DNA from: an uncultured Lachnospiraceae bacterium
GTDB lineage: Bacteria; Bacillota; Clostridia; Lachnospirales; Lachnospiraceae
Assembly (NCBI GenBank): GCA_947570615.1
Contig: CANOVJ010000012.1
Coordinates: 1 to 64,000, forward strand
Direction: 5' to 3'
DNA length: 64,000 nt
The position numbers were made by a program, and so were the translations under genes. The notes below the pieces were generated by a model. It was not told the origin of the DNA. It did no database searches and saw nothing but the letters and a program-made list of their open reading frames with translations. The stretch's first letter is position 1, and each line of letters starts with the position of its first letter. Positions 62,480 through 64,000 of the stretch are shown here, piece after piece.

Positions 62480-63910
62480 CTAAACTGTGCCGTGTTTCTT
62501 CGCAGGACGGTCTTCCGTTTTGGAAAGCAGCATCTCAAATGCGCCGATCACGTACTTTCTGGTATCTGCCGGTTCAACGATCTGATCAACATAGCCTCTT
62601 CTGGCAGCGCTTGCAGCGCTGGTCTGCAGAGCCTCGTATTCAGCCGCGCATGCGTCGATGGCGTCAGAGCCCTGTCCGTCGCAGATAATCTTAGCCGCAA
62701 GCTTCGCGTCCATGGTTCCGATTTTCGCATCCGGCCAGGCCATGGTGATGTCCGCGCCGATTGCTTTGGAATTCATGGTCACATAAGCGCTTCCAAACGC
62801 CTGTCCGATGATAACATTCACCTTCGCAACGGTAGCATTGGCGAATGCAAAGGTAAGTCTCGCCGCCGCCTTCGCCATTCTCTTCTCCGCGCACTTGTCT
62901 GCCTTAAAGCCTTTTACATTGGTGAGGGAGAGAACCGGAATGTTGAACGCATCACAGAAGCTGATAAAATCTGCAGCCTTCTCACAGCCTGCGGGCGTCA
63001 GGACGGGGTCAAACTTATCTGTTACCGTACCCTCGTCTCCGTAGACCTCGCTTCGGTTTGCCACACAACCGACAGTCACACCGTTTAAGCGGATAAAGGC
63101 GGTCACCATTTCTTTTGCGAAGCCGGCCTTTGTCTCGAATACCACACCGTCGTCCGCAATCTGAGACAGCGCAATGGAGGTATCTCCCACACAGCCTGCA
63201 ATCTGCTCACAGACACGGTTTAAATCATCTGTGCAGTCCTCAAAATAAGGACCGTCCTCACTGCATGCAGGAAGCATCCCAACCAGCTCTCTGATCTGTG
63301 AAAGGACAGAAGCCTCGTCCCCTGTTACATCCACGATCCCTGCCTCCTCACTCTGGAATGCGGCAGCGGACGTATCGCATTTGCCGATTTCATTTCCATC
63401 CAGGGTATTGGGCGCGTTGACAAACAGTCGGGCCTTTTTATCCTCCATAAAGGTAAAGTCTGTCAGACCGGGAATCAGCGCAAGACCGCCGCCACAGGAA
63501 CCGAAAACTGCCGTGATCTGAGGAATTACGCCTGAGCTTAATACCTGCTTTTTGTAGATCTCGCCAAATCCGTTGAGCGCGTCCGTCGCCTCCTGGAGCC
63601 TGAGTCCGGCGGACTCAATCAGCCCGATCACAGGCGCCTTGGTCTTAAGCGCCAGATCATAGAGACCGGCAATTTTTCTGGCATGCATTTCACCGACGCT
63701 GCCGTTTAAAACGGAAGCATCCTGGCTGTATACATACACAAGACTGCCGCCTATCACTCCATAGCCGGTGATCACGCCGTCAGAAGGAGTTTCTGTCTGT
63801 TTCAGATTGAAATCAGTGCTTCTTGCACACACCTGCGCACCAATTTCAACGAAACTGTTTTCATCGAGTAAAGCTGTTATTCTTTGACTCGCCTGTGAAT
63901 TAGTACTCAT
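62480..63910 (-). CDS. Acyl-CoA carboxyltransferase subunit (MmdA/PccB/12S-like)
   Basis: The 476-residue protein has two crotonase-like halves with oxyanion Gly-Gly stretches: AVFGSCGGGLALIPGLTDF near residue 135 and IIGQAFGSAYVTMNSKAIGA near 370. This fits the acyl-CoA carboxyltransferase family (methylmalonyl-, glutaconyl- or propionyl-CoA type); the exact CoA ester is not given by the sequence. GGAGG precedes the ATG. It is the first gene of the cluster. Its promoter is cut by the window edge, though a TATACT on the minus strand at 63990-63995 may be its -10. Confidence 0.92.
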   Translation of the reverse strand: MSTNSQASQRITALLDENSFVEIGAQVCARSTDFNLKQTETPSDGVITGYGVIGGSLVYVYSQDASVLNGSVGEMHARKIAGLYDLALKTKAPVIGLIESAGLRLQEATDALNGFGEIYKKQVLSSGVIPQITAVFGSCGGGLALIPGLTDFTFMEDKKARLFVNAPNTLDGNEIGKCDTSAAAFQSEEAGIVDVTGDEASVLSQIRELVGMLPACSEDGPYFEDCTDDLNRVCEQIAGCVGDTSIALSQIADDGVVFETKAGFAKEMVTAFIRLNGVTVGCVANRSEVYGDEGTVTDKFDPVLTPAGCEKAADFISFCDAFNIPVLSLTNVKGFKADKCAEKRMAKAAARLTFAFANATVAKVNVIIGQAFGSAYVTMNSKAIGADITMAWPDAKIGTMDAKLAAKIICDGQGSDAIDACAAEYEALQTSAASAARRGYVDQIVEPADTRKYVIGAFEMLLSKTEDRPAKKHGTV

Positions 63911-64000
63911 GTTTCAGCCCTCCATTTTATATTAAATAAATCTTAACTTTATTCACGGGGACATAGTATCCCCATAATTTGTCTATAGAAGTATACCACA

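Overview
The window looks like a chromosomal segment of a spore-forming, anaerobic Lachnospiraceae-type Clostridium. The evidence is strong AGGAGG ribosome binding sites, a SpoIID-domain protein, a SleB-type cell wall hydrolase, a complete Rnf complex, a Na+-translocating decarboxylase cluster, and the cmk-ispH-S1 gene order. The genus cannot be fixed from sequence reading alone. No tRNA, rRNA, CRISPR array, transposase or phage gene was seen.

1-31.5 kb is mainly housekeeping. It holds a YihY-type membrane protein with a SpoIID-domain protein, a 6S RNA, PEP carboxykinase divergent from citrate synthase, threonine synthase, wall hydrolases, and ApbE convergent with the rnfCDGEAB operon (whose last gene is an iron-sulfur aldo-keto reductase). 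ApbE is the enzyme family that attaches FMN to RnfD and RnfG. A degenerate LytM protein with a bactofilin, a YprB-like nuclease, CheR, cmk-ispH-S1, an HI0933-family flavoprotein, RpiR and TetR regulators, a membrane-anchored amidase, DegV and a glycosyltransferase follow. A small dispersed hairpin repeat occurs at 7.4, 10.5 and 19.0 kb.

31.5-56.7 kb is one co-directional run on the minus strand, probably a roughly 25-kb surface-glycan operon. It encodes a secreted protein, a polytopic transferase, an SH3-domain protein, a polyprenol-type GT2, an ABC exporter (Wzm/Wzt or TagGH type), a nucleotidyltransferase/cupin/HAD/GDPD-like sugar-phosphate module, several glycosyltransferases including a GlfT2-like enzyme, and a Dlt-like acylation module. 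That module comprises a DltD-like SGNH protein, acyltransferase 3, MBOAT, a carrier protein, a GNAT-methyltransferase fusion, an adenylating ligase fused to a nitroreductase domain, and a second nitroreductase. Four genes of the module carry G(8-9) tracts on the coding strand. Two are in frame at nine G. Two are out of frame at eight G and would be restored by one more G. This looks like slipped-strand phase variation of an undescribed aminoacyl/acyl decoration pathway, although homopolymer sequencing error must be excluded.

56.7-57.5 kb holds a divergent XRE regulator. Between it and the glycan operon lies a cluster of GCTAT/ATAGC half-sites, one overlapping the regulator's own -10 box.

57.5-64 kb holds an NYN/OST-HTH protein and a Na+-translocating decarboxylase cluster. 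The cluster has both an acyl-CoA-type and a pyruvate/oxaloacetate-type carboxyltransferase, one biotin carrier and beta/gamma membrane subunits, so it may couple transcarboxylation to the sodium gradient.
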